Assembly (NCBI RefSeq): GCF_900104145.1
Contig: NZ_FNLB01000006.1
Coordinates: 641,001 to 705,000, forward strand
Origin: Pseudovibrio sp. Tun.PSC04-5.I4
GTDB taxonomy: Bacteria > Pseudomonadota > Alphaproteobacteria > Rhizobiales > Stappiaceae
Direction: 5' to 3'
DNA: 64,000 nt
Both the position numbers and the translations under genes were made by a program. The notes under the pieces were generated by a model, which saw only the letters and a program-made list of their open reading frames with translations, was not told where the DNA came from and did no database searches. Below are positions 17,709-26,691 of the stretch, one piece after another; the stretch's first letter is position 1; every line of letters begins with the position of its first letter.

Positions 17709-19307
17709 ATGAAAAAGCATCTCTTAGGCGCAACAGCGCTTCTTTTGTCTTTTGGCGTTTCCGCGCCGGCTATGGCAGATTTCAATCTGACCATTTTGCA
17801 TACGAATGATTTCCATTCCCGCATTGAGCCTATCAACAAGTACGATTCTACTTGTTCTGCAAAGGACGATGCTAAAGGCAAGTGTCTGGGTGGCACTGCA
17901 CGTTTGGAAACAGCAATCAAAGAGCGCCGCGCTGCAGCTGGCAACTCCATCCTCGTGGATGGTGGCGATCAGTTCCAGGGCTCGTTGTTTTACACCTACT
18001 ACAAGGGTAAAGTTGCTGCTGAATTCATGAACGCTCTGGGTTACGACGCTATGACCGTTGGCAACCATGAATTTGACGATGGCCCAGAAGTTCTTCGCGG
18101 CTTCATGGATGCTGTTAAGTTCCCAGTTCTTCTTGCAAATGCTGACGTTTCCAAAGAAGCTAAACTTGCAGACGTTCTTATGCCAACAACAATTGTTGAG
18201 CGCGGCGGCGAGAAAATCGGCTTTATCGGTCTGACACCAGATGACACAGCTGACCTTGCAAGCCCGGGCAAAAACGTTGAGTTCTTTGATCCAATCAAAG
18301 CGGCAACAACTCAGGTTGCAAACCTGAAGGCTGAAGGCGTCAACAAAATCATTGTGCTGTCTCACTCTGGTTATGGCGTCGACCAAAAAGTTGCAGCAGC
18401 TGTTGCTGGCATCGACGTTATCGTCGGCGGTCACACCAACACCTTGTTGTCCAATACCAATGACCGCGCTGAAGGTCCTTACCCGACTTGGGTTGATGGT
18501 CCAGACGGAAAGAAAACCGCGATCGTTTCTGCATACGCTTACGGCAAATTTCTCGGTGAGCTGAATGTTAAGTTCAACGACGAAGGCGACGTGATCGAAG
18601 CTTCTGGTGAGCCAATCATCCTGGATGCAAAGATTGCTGAAAACGAGCAGATCAAAGCACGTATCGCTGAGTTGGCTGGTCCACTTGACGAGATCCGCAC
18701 TGAAATCATCGGCGCAACTACAGCTCCAGTTGATGGAGACCGCAAGTCTTGCCGCGCACGCGAGTGTGAAATGGGTGTTCTCGTAGCGGATGCTATGCTG
18801 GCAGCAACCAAAGACAAGGGCGTAGAAATCGCAATCACCAACGGTGGCGGTTTGCGTGCATCTATCGACGCTGGCGAAGTGTCCATGGGTGAAGCTCTTG
18901 CAGTGCTTCCATTCCAGAACACTCTGGCAACTTTCGAGCTTCAGGGTAAGTTCATCAAGGTTGCTTTGGAAAACGGCCTGTCCAAGTACGAAGATGGCGC
19001 TGGGCGCTTCCCACAGGTTGCTGGTCTGAAATACACCTTCGACGCATCTAAGCCTGCTGGCGAGCGTATCGTTGCTGTGACACTTGCTGATGGCTCTGCA
19101 ATCGATGCAGATAAAGTCTACAAAATGGCAACCAACAACTACGTTCGTAACGGCGGTGATGGCTACAAGATCTTCGCTGCTGAAGGCAAAAACGCATACG
19201 ACTTCGGTCCAGGCCTTGAGTTCGTTCTTGCTAACTACCTGAAAGCACAGGATGGTGCATACCAGCCTAAGCTTGATGGCCGTATCACTGATGCAACAGC
19301 TAAATAA
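17709..19307 (+). CDS. exported 5'-nucleotidase / UshA-like metallophosphatase
   Basis: Periplasmic enzyme that dephosphorylates nucleotides for nucleoside and phosphate salvage. 532 aa with a signal peptide (about residues 1-23, cut after PAMA). Calcineurin-like metal motifs follow: HTNDFHSR, DGGDQFQGS, GNHEFDDG, SHSG and GGHTNT. The 5'-nucleotidase C-terminal domain has NGGGLRASID and NNYVRNGGDGY for substrate binding. It is a monocistronic gene with its own terminator. The exact substrate (nucleotides or other phosphate esters) cannot be read from the sequence. Confidence 0.93.
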   Translation: MKKHLLGATALLLSFGVSAPAMADFNLTILHTNDFHSRIEPINKYDSTCSAKDDAKGKCLGGTARLETAIKERRAAAGNSILVDGGDQFQGSLFYTYYKGKVAAEFMNALGYDAMTVGNHEFDDGPEVLRGFMDAVKFPVLLANADVSKEAKLADVLMPTTIVERGGEKIGFIGLTPDDTADLASPGKNVEFFDPIKAATTQVANLKAEGVNKIIVLSHSGYGVDQKVAAAVAGIDVIVGGHTNTLLSNTNDRAEGPYPTWVDGPDGKKTAIVSAYAYGKFLGELNVKFNDEGDVIEASGEPIILDAKIAENEQIKARIAELAGPLDEIRTEIIGATTAPVDGDRKSCRARECEMGVLVADAMLAATKDKGVEIAITNGGGLRASIDAGEVSMGEALAVLPFQNTLATFELQGKFIKVALENGLSKYEDGAGRFPQVAGLKYTFDASKPAGERIVAVTLADGSAIDADKVYKMATNNYVRNGGDGYKIFAAEGKNAYDFGPGLEFVLANYLKAQDGAYQPKLDGRITDATAK

Positions 19308-19335
19308 TTAACAGTTGTTACTCAGCGCATAAATT

Positions 19336-19365
19336 AAACCGGGGGCCTCGCCTCCGGTTTTTTCG
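19336..19365 (+). terminator. intrinsic terminator after the 5'-nucleotidase
   Basis: Eleven-base-pair stem AAACCGGGGGC against GCCTCCGGTTT (one G-T pair), loop CTC, then a run of T. It begins 28 bases after the stop codon. Confidence 0.9.
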
Positions 19366-19463
19366 TTCATCCACCTTTAAACAAGATGTTACCTCTGATG
19401 CTTAACTCAGGCTTGCAGTAGCAAGCGATCCCACACTACAACAAGTATCGGTAGGCAGATGGG

Positions 19464-20375
19464 GTGAGACTGGTGGACGAGTGCAGCGCAAACAATGAAC
19501 TGTCAAAGCTCATTGCGCAATTTCATAGCCAAAAACCCATTCGATCATGGTCCATGCTCATTTCCATATTTGGAGATTGTGTCGCGCCACGAGGTGGCGA
19601 GCTCTGGATGGGAAATCTCGTTGACTTGATGCAAAAGATCGGCGTGAGTTCGGGCGTGGTCCGGACTGCCATGTCGCGTCTGGCTGCAGATGGATGGTTG
19701 GAACGCACCCGTATTGGCCGCAACTCATTTTACAGACTGACATCCATGGGCCGCGAAGCTTTTGATCTCGCCTCTCCACGCATTTATGCGCGTGGAGCTG
19801 TCGAGTGGAGCGGAGACTGGGTCATGGCCCTTTTGAGCGAGGGAGAAGACCGAGCCAGCAGCAGAGAGACCTTGCTTTCTCAAGGGTTTGGCGCATTGGC
19901 CCCCAATGTTTTGGTAAAACCAGACAGAGGCGAGGAGCTCCCGACCTCAACCCCGCTCATTATGTATATGCGCTCCAGATCAGCAGCCGGTATGGATACC
20001 CAACTTGCAGGGCAGGCGTGGACACTGGATGCATTGCAGGCAGGATATGAGAGCTTCATCAAGACCTATCAAGCGCTGTACAACCTTCTTCAGCATGACA
20101 AGGCCTCGTCAAACCTGATAGCACCGGAAACGGCTCTCCTCATCCGAATAATGCTGATTCACGACCTCCGAAGATTGGTTCTAAGAGACCCGGATTTACC
20201 GACTGAGGCCCTGCCACGTCAGTGGAGCGGAAACGTTGCGCGCGAGATGGCAGCTGAAATCTACAATGCACTCAAAGACCTCGGCGAAATCTGGCTCGAT
20301 TCTAACGGCAAGAATGCAGCAGGCACTTTACCTTCTCCATCACCAGTATTTTTCGAACGGTTCCAACCTTTGTAA
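19464..20375 (+). CDS. paaX: phenylacetic acid degradation operon repressor PaaX
   Basis: Transcriptional repressor of paa genes that is released by phenylacetyl-CoA. 303 aa, GTG start. An N-terminal winged helix-turn-helix (about residues 30-95, SSGVVRTAMSRLAADGWLER) is followed by the PaaX dimerisation and C-terminal domains, with VEWSGDWVMALL and the late helix PLPRQWSG-like segment typical of the family. It lies 130 bases upstream of paaA on the same strand and probably controls that promoter. A second repressor gene, TetR-type, lies 9 kb away. Confidence 0.93.
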   Translation: MRLVDECSANNELSKLIAQFHSQKPIRSWSMLISIFGDCVAPRGGELWMGNLVDLMQKIGVSSGVVRTAMSRLAADGWLERTRIGRNSFYRLTSMGREAFDLASPRIYARGAVEWSGDWVMALLSEGEDRASSRETLLSQGFGALAPNVLVKPDRGEELPTSTPLIMYMRSRSAAGMDTQLAGQAWTLDALQAGYESFIKTYQALYNLLQHDKASSNLIAPETALLIRIMLIHDLRRLVLRDPDLPTEALPRQWSGNVAREMAAEIYNALKDLGEIWLDSNGKNAAGTLPSPSPVFFERFQPL

Positions 20376-20504
20376 TCACTAGCGAATTTAGAATTACCCT
20401 AAAATACATCAGTAAATGTTACGGAAAATACTTGTCGACGTGATATTCTGTGACATATTGAAGCGGAATTGAACATTGGTGTGCTCTTGGGAGGGACGGA
20501 ACCT

Positions 20505-21488
20505 ATGTACACGCAGGCATTGAATACAGCTGTTGCTGAGGTCGAGAACGAAGACGAGACAAAGCTGGCGGCGTTTCAGGCAAAAATTGATCGTGAAGAG
20601 AAGATTGAGCCGAATGACTGGATGCCAGCGGCTTATCGCAAGACGCTCATCCGTCAGATGTCCCAGCATGCGCATTCCGAAGTTGTTGGTATGCTACCGG
20701 AAGGCAACTGGGTAACCCGTGCGCCGTCGTTGATGCGCAAAGCGGCGTTGCTCGCCAAAATTCAGGATGAAGGCGGACATGGCCTCTACTTGTATTCGGC
20801 AACAGAAACACTGGGTGTTTCCCGTGAGGAGTTGGTTGATCAGCTTCATTCCGGCAAAGCGAAATACTCTTCCATCTTCAACTATCCAACATTGAACTGG
20901 GCTGATGTGGGTGCTGTTGGCTGGCTGGTTGATGGCGCTGCCATTATGAACCAGATCCCGCTATGCCGATGTTCTTACGGCCCATATTCTCGTGCCATGA
21001 TCCGCATTTGTAAGGAAGAGAGCTTTCACCAGCGTCAGGGTTACGAGCTGCTCCTGACTATGATGAAAGGCACGCCTGAACAGAAGGAAATGGTTCAGGA
21101 TGCGGTCAATCGCCTGTGGTGGCCAGCGCTGATGATGTTTGGTCCATCAGATGCAGAATCTGCACATTCTGCCTCCAGCATGAAGTGGAAGATCAAGCGG
21201 TTCACCAACGACGAGCTACGTCAGAAGTTTGTCGATGCGACAGTCCCGCAAGCAAAAGTTCTCGGCATCAGCCTTCCAGATCCTGACCTCAAATTTAATG
21301 AGGCAGCAGGTCAGTGGGAGCACGGCGAACCGAACTGGGATGAGTTCCACAACACCATCAAAGGCAATGGCGTCTGCAACAAGCAGCGGATGAAAGATCG
21401 TATCAAAGCACATGAAGACGGTGCATGGGTGCGTGAGGCTGCGCGGGCGTATGCCGCAAAGCAATCTGCAAAGAAATCAGCTGCTTAA
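20505..21488 (+). CDS. paaA: 1,2-phenylacetyl-CoA epoxidase subunit PaaA (catalytic)
   Basis: Di-iron oxygenase subunit that epoxidises phenylacetyl-CoA with O2. 327 aa from ATG 20505, preceded by GGGAGGGACGG. Ferritin-like carboxylate and histidine ligands are visible in [14 protein letters not shown] and [12 protein letters not shown]. It acts with PaaB, PaaC, PaaD and PaaE, all following here. The upstream in-frame extension to 20469 is not needed. Confidence 0.97.
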   Translation: MYTQALNTAVAEVENEDETKLAAFQAKIDREEKIEPNDWMPAAYRKTLIRQMSQHAHSEVVGMLPEGNWVTRAPSLMRKAALLAKIQDEGGHGLYLYSATETLGVSREELVDQLHSGKAKYSSIFNYPTLNWADVGAVGWLVDGAAIMNQIPLCRCSYGPYSRAMIRICKEESFHQRQGYELLLTMMKGTPEQKEMVQDAVNRLWWPALMMFGPSDAESAHSASSMKWKIKRFTNDELRQKFVDATVPQAKVLGISLPDPDLKFNEAAGQWEHGEPNWDEFHNTIKGNGVCNKQRMKDRIKAHEDGAWVREAARAYAAKQSAKKSAA

Positions 21489-21601
21489 GCGTATTCCCGA
21501 GAAGTGCATAGGCACGAGCGGATAAGACGACGCGACTGAAACAGACAGAAGCAGTTTGGTACATGTGGAGCAAATGCAAACTGCTTATGGGAGGGATTAA
21601 G

Positions 21602-21889
21602 ATGAGCGAACAAGCAACACCGATTTGGGAAGTATTCATCAGAGCACGCAACGGCATGTCTCACCGTCATGCTGGGTCAATCCATGCAGCCGATGCAGAA
21701 ATGGCATTGCAAGCAGCGCGAGATGTTTACACGCGCCGCGGCGAAGGCCTGTCTATCTGGGTGGTTCCATCCAATGCCATCACGGCCAATGATCCAGATG
21801 ATAAAGGTATGATGTTTGAGCCAACAGCTTCAAAGATCTATCGCCATCCTACTTTTTACAAACTGCCCGACGAAGTCGGCAACATGTGA
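21602..21889 (+). CDS. paaB: 1,2-phenylacetyl-CoA epoxidase subunit PaaB
   Basis: Small non-catalytic subunit of the epoxidase, 95 aa from ATG 21602 after GGGAGGGATTAAG. The sequence WEVFIRARNGMSHRHAGS and the stretch GLSIWVVPSNAI are family signatures. It bridges PaaAC heterodimers in known complexes. It lies 113 bases after paaA and 11 bases before paaC. Confidence 0.96.
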   Translation: MSEQATPIWEVFIRARNGMSHRHAGSIHAADAEMALQAARDVYTRRGEGLSIWVVPSNAITANDPDDKGMMFEPTASKIYRHPTFYKLPDEVGNM

Positions 21890-21900
21890 GGGAGCTGGAA

Positions 21901-22656
21901 ATGAGCAATACACCTCTTTTCACATACACCATGCGGCTTGCGGACGATTCCGCCATCCTGTGTCAGCGCCTGAGTGAGTGGTGCGGTCATGCATCCCATC
22001 TGGAAGAAGACATCGCGCTCACCAACGTTGCGCTTGATCTGATTGGCCATGCTAGAGCCCTGTATTCCTACGCAGGTGAGCAAGAAGGCAAAGGCCGGGA
22101 TGAGGATGCTATGTGCTTTTACCGCGTTGAGCGGGAGTACACCAATCTCCTTCTGGTGGAGCAGCCAAACGACGATTTTGCCTATGCAATCCTGCGCCAG
22201 TTCTTGTTTTCAGCCTTCATGCATCCTTTCTGGGAAGCCATGATAGCCTCAAAAGATGAGCAACTCTCGGCACTTGCAGCAAAGGCTGAGAAGGAAGTGG
22301 CTTACCATCTGCGCCATTCAGCTGAGTGGGTGATCCGTCTGGGCGATGGCACGGAAGAAAGCCATAACCGTGCTTGTGATGCGCTTGAAACTCTTTGGAT
22401 GTACACCGGCGAACTGTTCGAATGCGACACTGTAGTATCATCATTGGTTGCACAAGGCGTTGCCATTGATCCGCTCTCCATCAAGCATATTTGGGATGAA
22501 ACCGTAAACACAGTGCTGGCGAGAGCCAATCTGGAACGGCCAGACCAAAGCTGGATGCAGACAGGTGGCCGCAAGGGCGAACACTCCGAGCATTTGGGGC
22601 ACATCTTAGCGCCAATGCAGTACTTACAGCGCTCGTTTCCGAACGCTATCTGGTAG
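21901..22656 (+). CDS. paaC: 1,2-phenylacetyl-CoA epoxidase subunit PaaC (structural)
   Basis: Ferritin-like structural partner of PaaA, 251 aa from ATG 21901 (ribosome-binding GAGGGAGCTGG). It lacks a full di-iron ligand set, as expected for PaaC. Segments such as DLIGHARALYSYAGE and GRKGEHSEHLGHILAPMQYLQR match the family. Same operon as paaA, paaB, paaD and paaE. Confidence 0.96.
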   Translation: MSNTPLFTYTMRLADDSAILCQRLSEWCGHASHLEEDIALTNVALDLIGHARALYSYAGEQEGKGRDEDAMCFYRVEREYTNLLLVEQPNDDFAYAILRQFLFSAFMHPFWEAMIASKDEQLSALAAKAEKEVAYHLRHSAEWVIRLGDGTEESHNRACDALETLWMYTGELFECDTVVSSLVAQGVAIDPLSIKHIWDETVNTVLARANLERPDQSWMQTGGRKGEHSEHLGHILAPMQYLQRSFPNAIW

Positions 22657-22673
22657 GCGTGGAGTAGGTAATT

Positions 22674-23180
22674 ATGATGGAACACCAACAGCTTGGCAGT
22701 GATCTTGAGCAAATGGCATGGGATGCTGTACGCACCGTGCCAGATCCAGAAGTGCCCGTGCTCACCATTGAGGATCTGGGAGTTCTCAGAGGCGTGCGCG
22801 TTGGCGGCAATGGTGATGTAGAGGTGACTATTACACCGACCTACACCGGTTGCCCGGCTATGGGCATTTTCACGCTGGATATTGAGGCTGCTCTGCTGTC
22901 TGCTGGCTTTGAACATGTAAGCGTTAAAACCGTGTTGCATCCCGCATGGACAACGGATTGGCTTACGCCAGAAGCTCGCGAGAAATTAAGGGCTTACGGC
23001 ATCGCTCCACCAAACGGCAAAGCATCACGTCGCGCTTTGTTTGGCGAGGAGCAGGTTCATTGCCCGCAATGCAATTCCATCAATACCACTCGCATTTCCG
23101 AATTTGGCTCAACAGCTTGCAAAGCGCTTTACCGCTGCGATGAATGCCTGGAGCCTTTTGATTATTTCAAGTGCATTTAA
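22674..23180 (+). CDS. paaD: 1,2-phenylacetyl-CoA epoxidase subunit PaaD (Fe-S assembly-like)
   Basis: 168 aa with an N-terminal DUF59/MIP18-like domain (VPDPEVPVLTIEDLG, then PTYTGCPAM with Cys60) and a C-terminal zinc-ribbon with Cys130, Cys133, Cys155 and Cys158. PaaD is thought to help load or maintain the Fe-S or di-iron cofactor of the epoxidase rather than to form its core. Two tandem ATG codons start the frame. Confidence 0.94.
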   Translation: MMEHQQLGSDLEQMAWDAVRTVPDPEVPVLTIEDLGVLRGVRVGGNGDVEVTITPTYTGCPAMGIFTLDIEAALLSAGFEHVSVKTVLHPAWTTDWLTPEAREKLRAYGIAPPNGKASRRALFGEEQVHCPQCNSINTTRISEFGSTACKALYRCDECLEPFDYFKCI

Positions 23181-23221
23181 CCGAGTAAACGCAACGGTTT
23201 AGATGTAAGGGAGAGGGAACC

Positions 23222-24304
23222 ATGTCACCACGGTTTCACAGATTGAAGATCAAGTCAGTTCATCAGGAGACGCAGGACGCTGTCTCAATAGCCTTCGATG
23301 TGCCTGAGGACCTGAAAGAAGATTATGCTTTTATTCCAGGCCAGTACCTGACCCTTCGCGAGATTATCGCAGGGGAGGATACCCGCCGGTCTTACTCCAT
23401 TTGCTCTGCACCGCAGGGGGAAGACCTGAAGGTCGCCATCAAAAAAGTTGAAGGTGGACGGTTCTCCAGCTTCGCATTGGGTCATGCCTCAAAAGGGCAG
23501 GAAATTGATGTGATGACGCCTATGGGCCGTTTCAATCTGCCCAGAGGAACCACTGAGGAACCAAGGGTTTACGCCGCTTTTGCAGCGGGGTCCGGCATTA
23601 CGCCAATCATGTCTATGATCAAAGCTGTGTTGGAAGACGAGCCGCAAAGTCAGTTCTTTTTGTACTACGGTAACAAGACTTCGCAGTCTGTCATCTTCAA
23701 AGATCAACTGGATGATCTGAAAGATCGGTTCATGGGCCGTTTTTCAGTATTCCATATTCTGTCCCGCGAAGAGCAGGAACTAAGCCTATTCAACGGTCGC
23801 TTAACTGCTGAAAAGACTGAGGAATTGCTGACCAAGACCGTTGGCGAGGCCAGCATTGATCATGTCTTCCTGTGTGGGCCCGGCAACATGATCGACGCGG
23901 CCAAGGAAACCTGCCTTAAACTCGGCATTCCGCTGGAACATATCCACAACGAGCTGTTTGCACCGGCTGAAGGTGGTGATCCACATGCGGCGCATATTGC
24001 CAAGGATTACAAGGCTGTAGATCACAACGCCAAGGTCTCCATGATCGTTGATGGCGCCCGTCATGAACTAACCTTACAGCCGGGCGAAACCATCATTGAT
24101 GGTGCGTTGCGGGTCGGTGTGGAAGCGCCATTCTCCTGCAAAGGTGGAATGTGCTGTACATGCCGCGCAAAGGTTGTTTCGGGTGAAGTTGATATGGCCG
24201 TCAACTATTCTCTGGAACCCTGGGAGATTGAGCAGGGGTATGTGCTCACCTGTCAGTCCAGGCCGAAAAGCGCAAGTGTTATAGTCGATTACGACGATAT
24301 ATAG
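23222..24304 (+). CDS. paaE: 1,2-phenylacetyl-CoA epoxidase reductase subunit PaaE
   Basis: NADPH-dependent reductase that feeds electrons to PaaAC. 360 aa: flavin-binding and NAD(P)-binding domains of the ferredoxin-reductase type (RRSYSICSAP for FAD; AAGSGITPIMSMI for the nucleotide), then a C-terminal plant-type 2Fe-2S domain with Cys306, Cys311, Cys314 and Cys344. AGGGAGAGGG precedes the ATG. Last gene of paaABCDE, followed by a strong terminator. Confidence 0.96.
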   Translation: MSPRFHRLKIKSVHQETQDAVSIAFDVPEDLKEDYAFIPGQYLTLREIIAGEDTRRSYSICSAPQGEDLKVAIKKVEGGRFSSFALGHASKGQEIDVMTPMGRFNLPRGTTEEPRVYAAFAAGSGITPIMSMIKAVLEDEPQSQFFLYYGNKTSQSVIFKDQLDDLKDRFMGRFSVFHILSREEQELSLFNGRLTAEKTEELLTKTVGEASIDHVFLCGPGNMIDAAKETCLKLGIPLEHIHNELFAPAEGGDPHAAHIAKDYKAVDHNAKVSMIVDGARHELTLQPGETIIDGALRVGVEAPFSCKGGMCCTCRAKVVSGEVDMAVNYSLEPWEIEQGYVLTCQSRPKSASVIVDYDDI

Positions 24305-24337
24305 CCAAGTCGCACGTGTTTGCGTTGGTTTGAAAGG

Positions 24338-24371
24338 AAAAGCCGGAATTTGCGTTGTTCCGGCTTTTTTT
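24338..24371 (+). terminator. intrinsic terminator after paaE
   Basis: Stem AAGCCGGAA against TTCCGGCTT with a 9-base loop, then a run of seven T. It ends the paaABCDE operon and faces the convergent PACE gene. Confidence 0.9.
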
Positions 24372-24396
24372 GCGTTCTTATGTCAGGTCTTGTGAC

Positions 24397-24822
24397 TTAT
24401 GCGGCTTTGGCAACAGGGACTGGGAAAATCTGATCGTACGTCCAGTTGTAAACGAAGGCGTAAACCAGAAAGAACAAAGCAAAACTGATGTCCAGCAATA
24501 ACGCCTGAACAAAACTCAACTGCAGCCACCACATAATGGCAACCACACCAAAACCGAGCAGGCCAGCTTCAAACAACACTGCATGCATCATGCGCAGGGG
24601 GATAGTTCTTGGCTTGGTCCCACGGTTGGTCACATACCATTTATCGAAGAACCAGTTGTAAACGAGGTTCCAGCTCATCGCGAGTAAGGACATCATCAGA
24701 CCAAGTGTTCCGAGCGCTCGCATGGAGTGACCTGTAATCCAGCTTCCAAAAATCGCGACGATCGAAAGGGCGATCACCTCAAACAACACTGTGTGGCGAA
24801 TACGATCCCAAATACTTCTCAT
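24397..24822 (-). CDS. PACE family multidrug efflux transporter (BTP domain pair)
   Basis: 141 aa with four predicted membrane helices arranged as two bacterial transmembrane pair domains. The conserved RIRHTVLFE near the start, the W-N-x-x-Y-N-x-x-F-D segment (SWNLVYNWFFDKWY) and its repeat in the second half (VYNWTYDQIFP) identify the PACE family, which exports cationic biocides such as chlorhexidine or polyamines. It is divergent from a MarR gene 103 bases away, the usual arrangement for a locally regulated efflux gene. Confidence 0.9.
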   Translation of the reverse strand: MRSIWDRIRHTVLFEVIALSIVAIFGSWITGHSMRALGTLGLMMSLLAMSWNLVYNWFFDKWYVTNRGTKPRTIPLRMMHAVLFEAGLLGFGVVAIMWWLQLSFVQALLLDISFALFFLVYAFVYNWTYDQIFPVPVAKAA

Positions 24823-24833
24823 GTCTCACCTAT

Positions 24834-24857
24834 CTATCCTAGTAGCTTTCTGGATAG
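24834..24857. promoter_or_regulatory. inverted repeat between the PACE and marR genes (possible MarR operator)
   Basis: CTATCC (24834-24839) and GGATAG (24852-24857) form a perfect 6-bp inverted repeat with a 12-base spacer; flanking ACCTAT and GGTATA add partial symmetry. Its position between the divergent genes fits a MarR-type operator. Short, so tentative. Confidence 0.35.
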
Positions 24858-24925
24858 GTATATTGAAACTATCTTTCTGGCAAGGTTTATTTTAGAAGCA
24901 TGGTAAACCCGCTGCGAGGATCTCC

Positions 24926-25423
24926 ATGACCAAAAGCTATCCACTCTCTGAAATGTTGGTGCAGATGCAAAAGAACTGGCCAGAGGGTGTTTCCCTGGAA
25001 ACGGAACTGTTCTTGAGCATGAGCCGCTTTAGCGAGGTGCTAGATCAGAATTGTACGCAGGTGCTGGAGGAGTTCGATCTCACCAACGGCGCATTTGAAG
25101 CGCTGGTTGCACTGCGGGGCAGACCTGAACCGAGGCAAATGTCTCCCAGCGAGCTTTATCGCTCGTTGCTCATGACGTCCGGCGGCATGACCAAAATCCT
25201 CAAACAGCTGGAAACAGACGGCCTGATAAACCGCGTCGCCCACAAAACGGACAAACGCAGCTCCATGGTGCAGCTCACCGAAAAGGGCAAGGATCTGGCA
25301 GAACGCGCCATGCAAAAAGTCATGGCCGGCGATCGCCGCGTCATCTACCAAAACCTATCCCCAGAAGAAGTCCAAACCCTCCGCGACACCCTGCTGACAG
25401 TTGTTACCAAATTGGGGGTGTAG
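24926..25423 (+). CDS. MarR family transcriptional regulator
   Basis: 165 aa. A winged helix-turn-helix is seen in MSPSELYRSLLMTSGGMTKILKQLETDGLI followed by the wing RVAHKTDKRSSMVQLTEKG. Its divergent position suggests control of the PACE efflux gene. The last 21 codons are repeated about 1 kb downstream, beyond the DUF4238 gene (see the repeat features), which suggests that foreign DNA was placed at this gene's 3' end. Confidence 0.92.
   Translation: MTKSYPLSEMLVQMQKNWPEGVSLETELFLSMSRFSEVLDQNCTQVLEEFDLTNGAFEALVALRGRPEPRQMSPSELYRSLLMTSGGMTKILKQLETDGLINRVAHKTDKRSSMVQLTEKGKDLAERAMQKVMAGDRRVIYQNLSPEEVQTLRDTLLTVVTKLGV
25361..25423 (+). repeat. direct repeat copy 1: 3' end of marR
   Basis: These 63 bases encode the last 20 residues of MarR and the stop. 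The second copy is at 26425-26487. The last 48 bases of each copy match at 43 positions, and all five differences are in third codon positions and silent. This suggests the copies come from two diverged alleles of the same gene end, not from a recent identical duplication. Confidence 0.85.
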
Positions 25424-25468
25424 AAGGAAATCAAAGGAAATGAGGTTGGAAAATATTGGGAGGACATC

Positions 25469-26461
25469 GTGACTGATAAGGCTTTGCAAGCAAAGAGGAA
25501 GCACCACCATGTATGGGCAAAGCACCTTCGCCGTTGGTCTCCAAACGGGGTGGAAGTGCACCATACAACCATAAAACGGAAATTTGCATTTAATAGCGTT
25601 CTCGGGTTGGCCATGCAGATGGATTTCTACCAGATAACTCCCTTAGCTCAGGAACATATTGACTTAATTAAAGCTATTTCGGCAACATGTCCTGAAGAAC
25701 TACAAAAACGACACCTGTCCTATCTAGATGATTTTCTGAAGATTCAAGTTGGTGAGGAACTTATCAAGCAGTTGGGCATCAACAGTGACGAAACCCAACA
25801 GGCACTTTGGGTAATGAAGTGTAATTCTCTGGAAAATCTTCATACTGCTCATGAAAATGAAGCGCTCCCCCTATTAGAAGCACTTATAAAGGGGGAACTT
25901 TCAATTTTAGCTGACGACCAGAAGATGAATTATTTCCTGAGTTTTCTCGGGCAGCAAATTTGGCGAACAAAAGCCCAAAAAGATAAGGTAATTTCTGCTC
26001 TTACTGTATCTCCACAACAGAGCTACATGCGAAAAATGACGGAGCAGGCATGGTGGTTTATAAGTTACATGTATGGGACGAATACTGGCCTGGATCTGTG
26101 TCGTAACCGCCACAGGGATACGCACTCTTTACTGGTTAACAATACAGATACACCTTTCGTAACCTCTGATCAGCCTGTCATCAATGTGCACTCTGATTTG
26201 AGTGATGCAAGAGTGGCAATCGATCATGTTGATTACTATTTCCCGATTTCTCCAAATATTGCTTACACAGTTTGCGAATCAAATCAGTTTCCTGCTGGAA
26301 AAACTAACGTCTCAGAGGCCGCCGTGCATGAATTGAATATTAAAATGGCTAAGCAAGCCAATACTCACATATTCGGTAACTGTGCTGAAGTCTTAAACCC
26401 TTTGAAACAATACGTTGGAAGCCGCCAAAGAAGGTTCACACCCTCCGCGACACCCTGCTAA
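25469..26461 (+). CDS. DUF4238 family protein
   Basis: 330 aa, GTG start at 25469 after GGGAGG. Near the N-terminus is the His-rich KHHHVWAKHLRRW (DUF4238 proteins typically begin with an H-x-x-P/W-x-x-x-L-x-x-F/W pattern) and later TPFVTSDQPVIN, the family's strand-turn motif. The biochemical role is unknown; relatives are scattered among accessory regions. The last eight codons, with the stop, are read out of frame from the second copy of the marR end, so the original C-terminus may have been different. It sits between the two repeat copies, suggesting horizontal acquisition. Confidence 0.75.
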   Translation: MTDKALQAKRKHHHVWAKHLRRWSPNGVEVHHTTIKRKFAFNSVLGLAMQMDFYQITPLAQEHIDLIKAISATCPEELQKRHLSYLDDFLKIQVGEELIKQLGINSDETQQALWVMKCNSLENLHTAHENEALPLLEALIKGELSILADDQKMNYFLSFLGQQIWRTKAQKDKVISALTVSPQQSYMRKMTEQAWWFISYMYGTNTGLDLCRNRHRDTHSLLVNNTDTPFVTSDQPVINVHSDLSDARVAIDHVDYYFPISPNIAYTVCESNQFPAGKTNVSEAAVHELNIKMAKQANTHIFGNCAEVLNPLKQYVGSRQRRFTPSATPC

Positions 26462-26487
26462 CCGTCGTTACCAAGTTGGGGGTTTAG
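26425..26487 (+). repeat. direct repeat copy 2: orphan 3' end of a marR allele
   Basis: In the marR frame this segment reads PKKVHTLRDTLLTVVTKLGV and a stop, against PEEVQTLRDTLLTVVTKLGV in the intact gene. It has no start and no upstream marR body. It overlaps the end of the DUF4238 frame in a different frame. It is best read as the displaced end of the original marR, or the far junction of an inserted segment. Confidence 0.85.
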
Positions 26488-26691
26488 GGGGGAATTAAAG
26501 TGTGTACTCGATATCTACTAAGCAACTCCCTCGAAATTTCGTTTTCCAATTTGACCTCGCAATCCAACCAATCTGCATGTTCCAACACGGCCTATTTCCT
26601 TGCCTCAAATAGCTGGATTGAATTTTTGAGGGAGTCAGCATCCTCTGGGGGAACTCATGGGAAATGAGGTGTCCTTGGAGGCGTCAGACGG

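Noticed and set aside
17724..18434. Minus-strand open frame opposite the 5'-nucleotidase
   Set aside because: Cys/Asn-rich mirror frame; the opposite strand encodes an exported metallophosphatase with all expected motifs.
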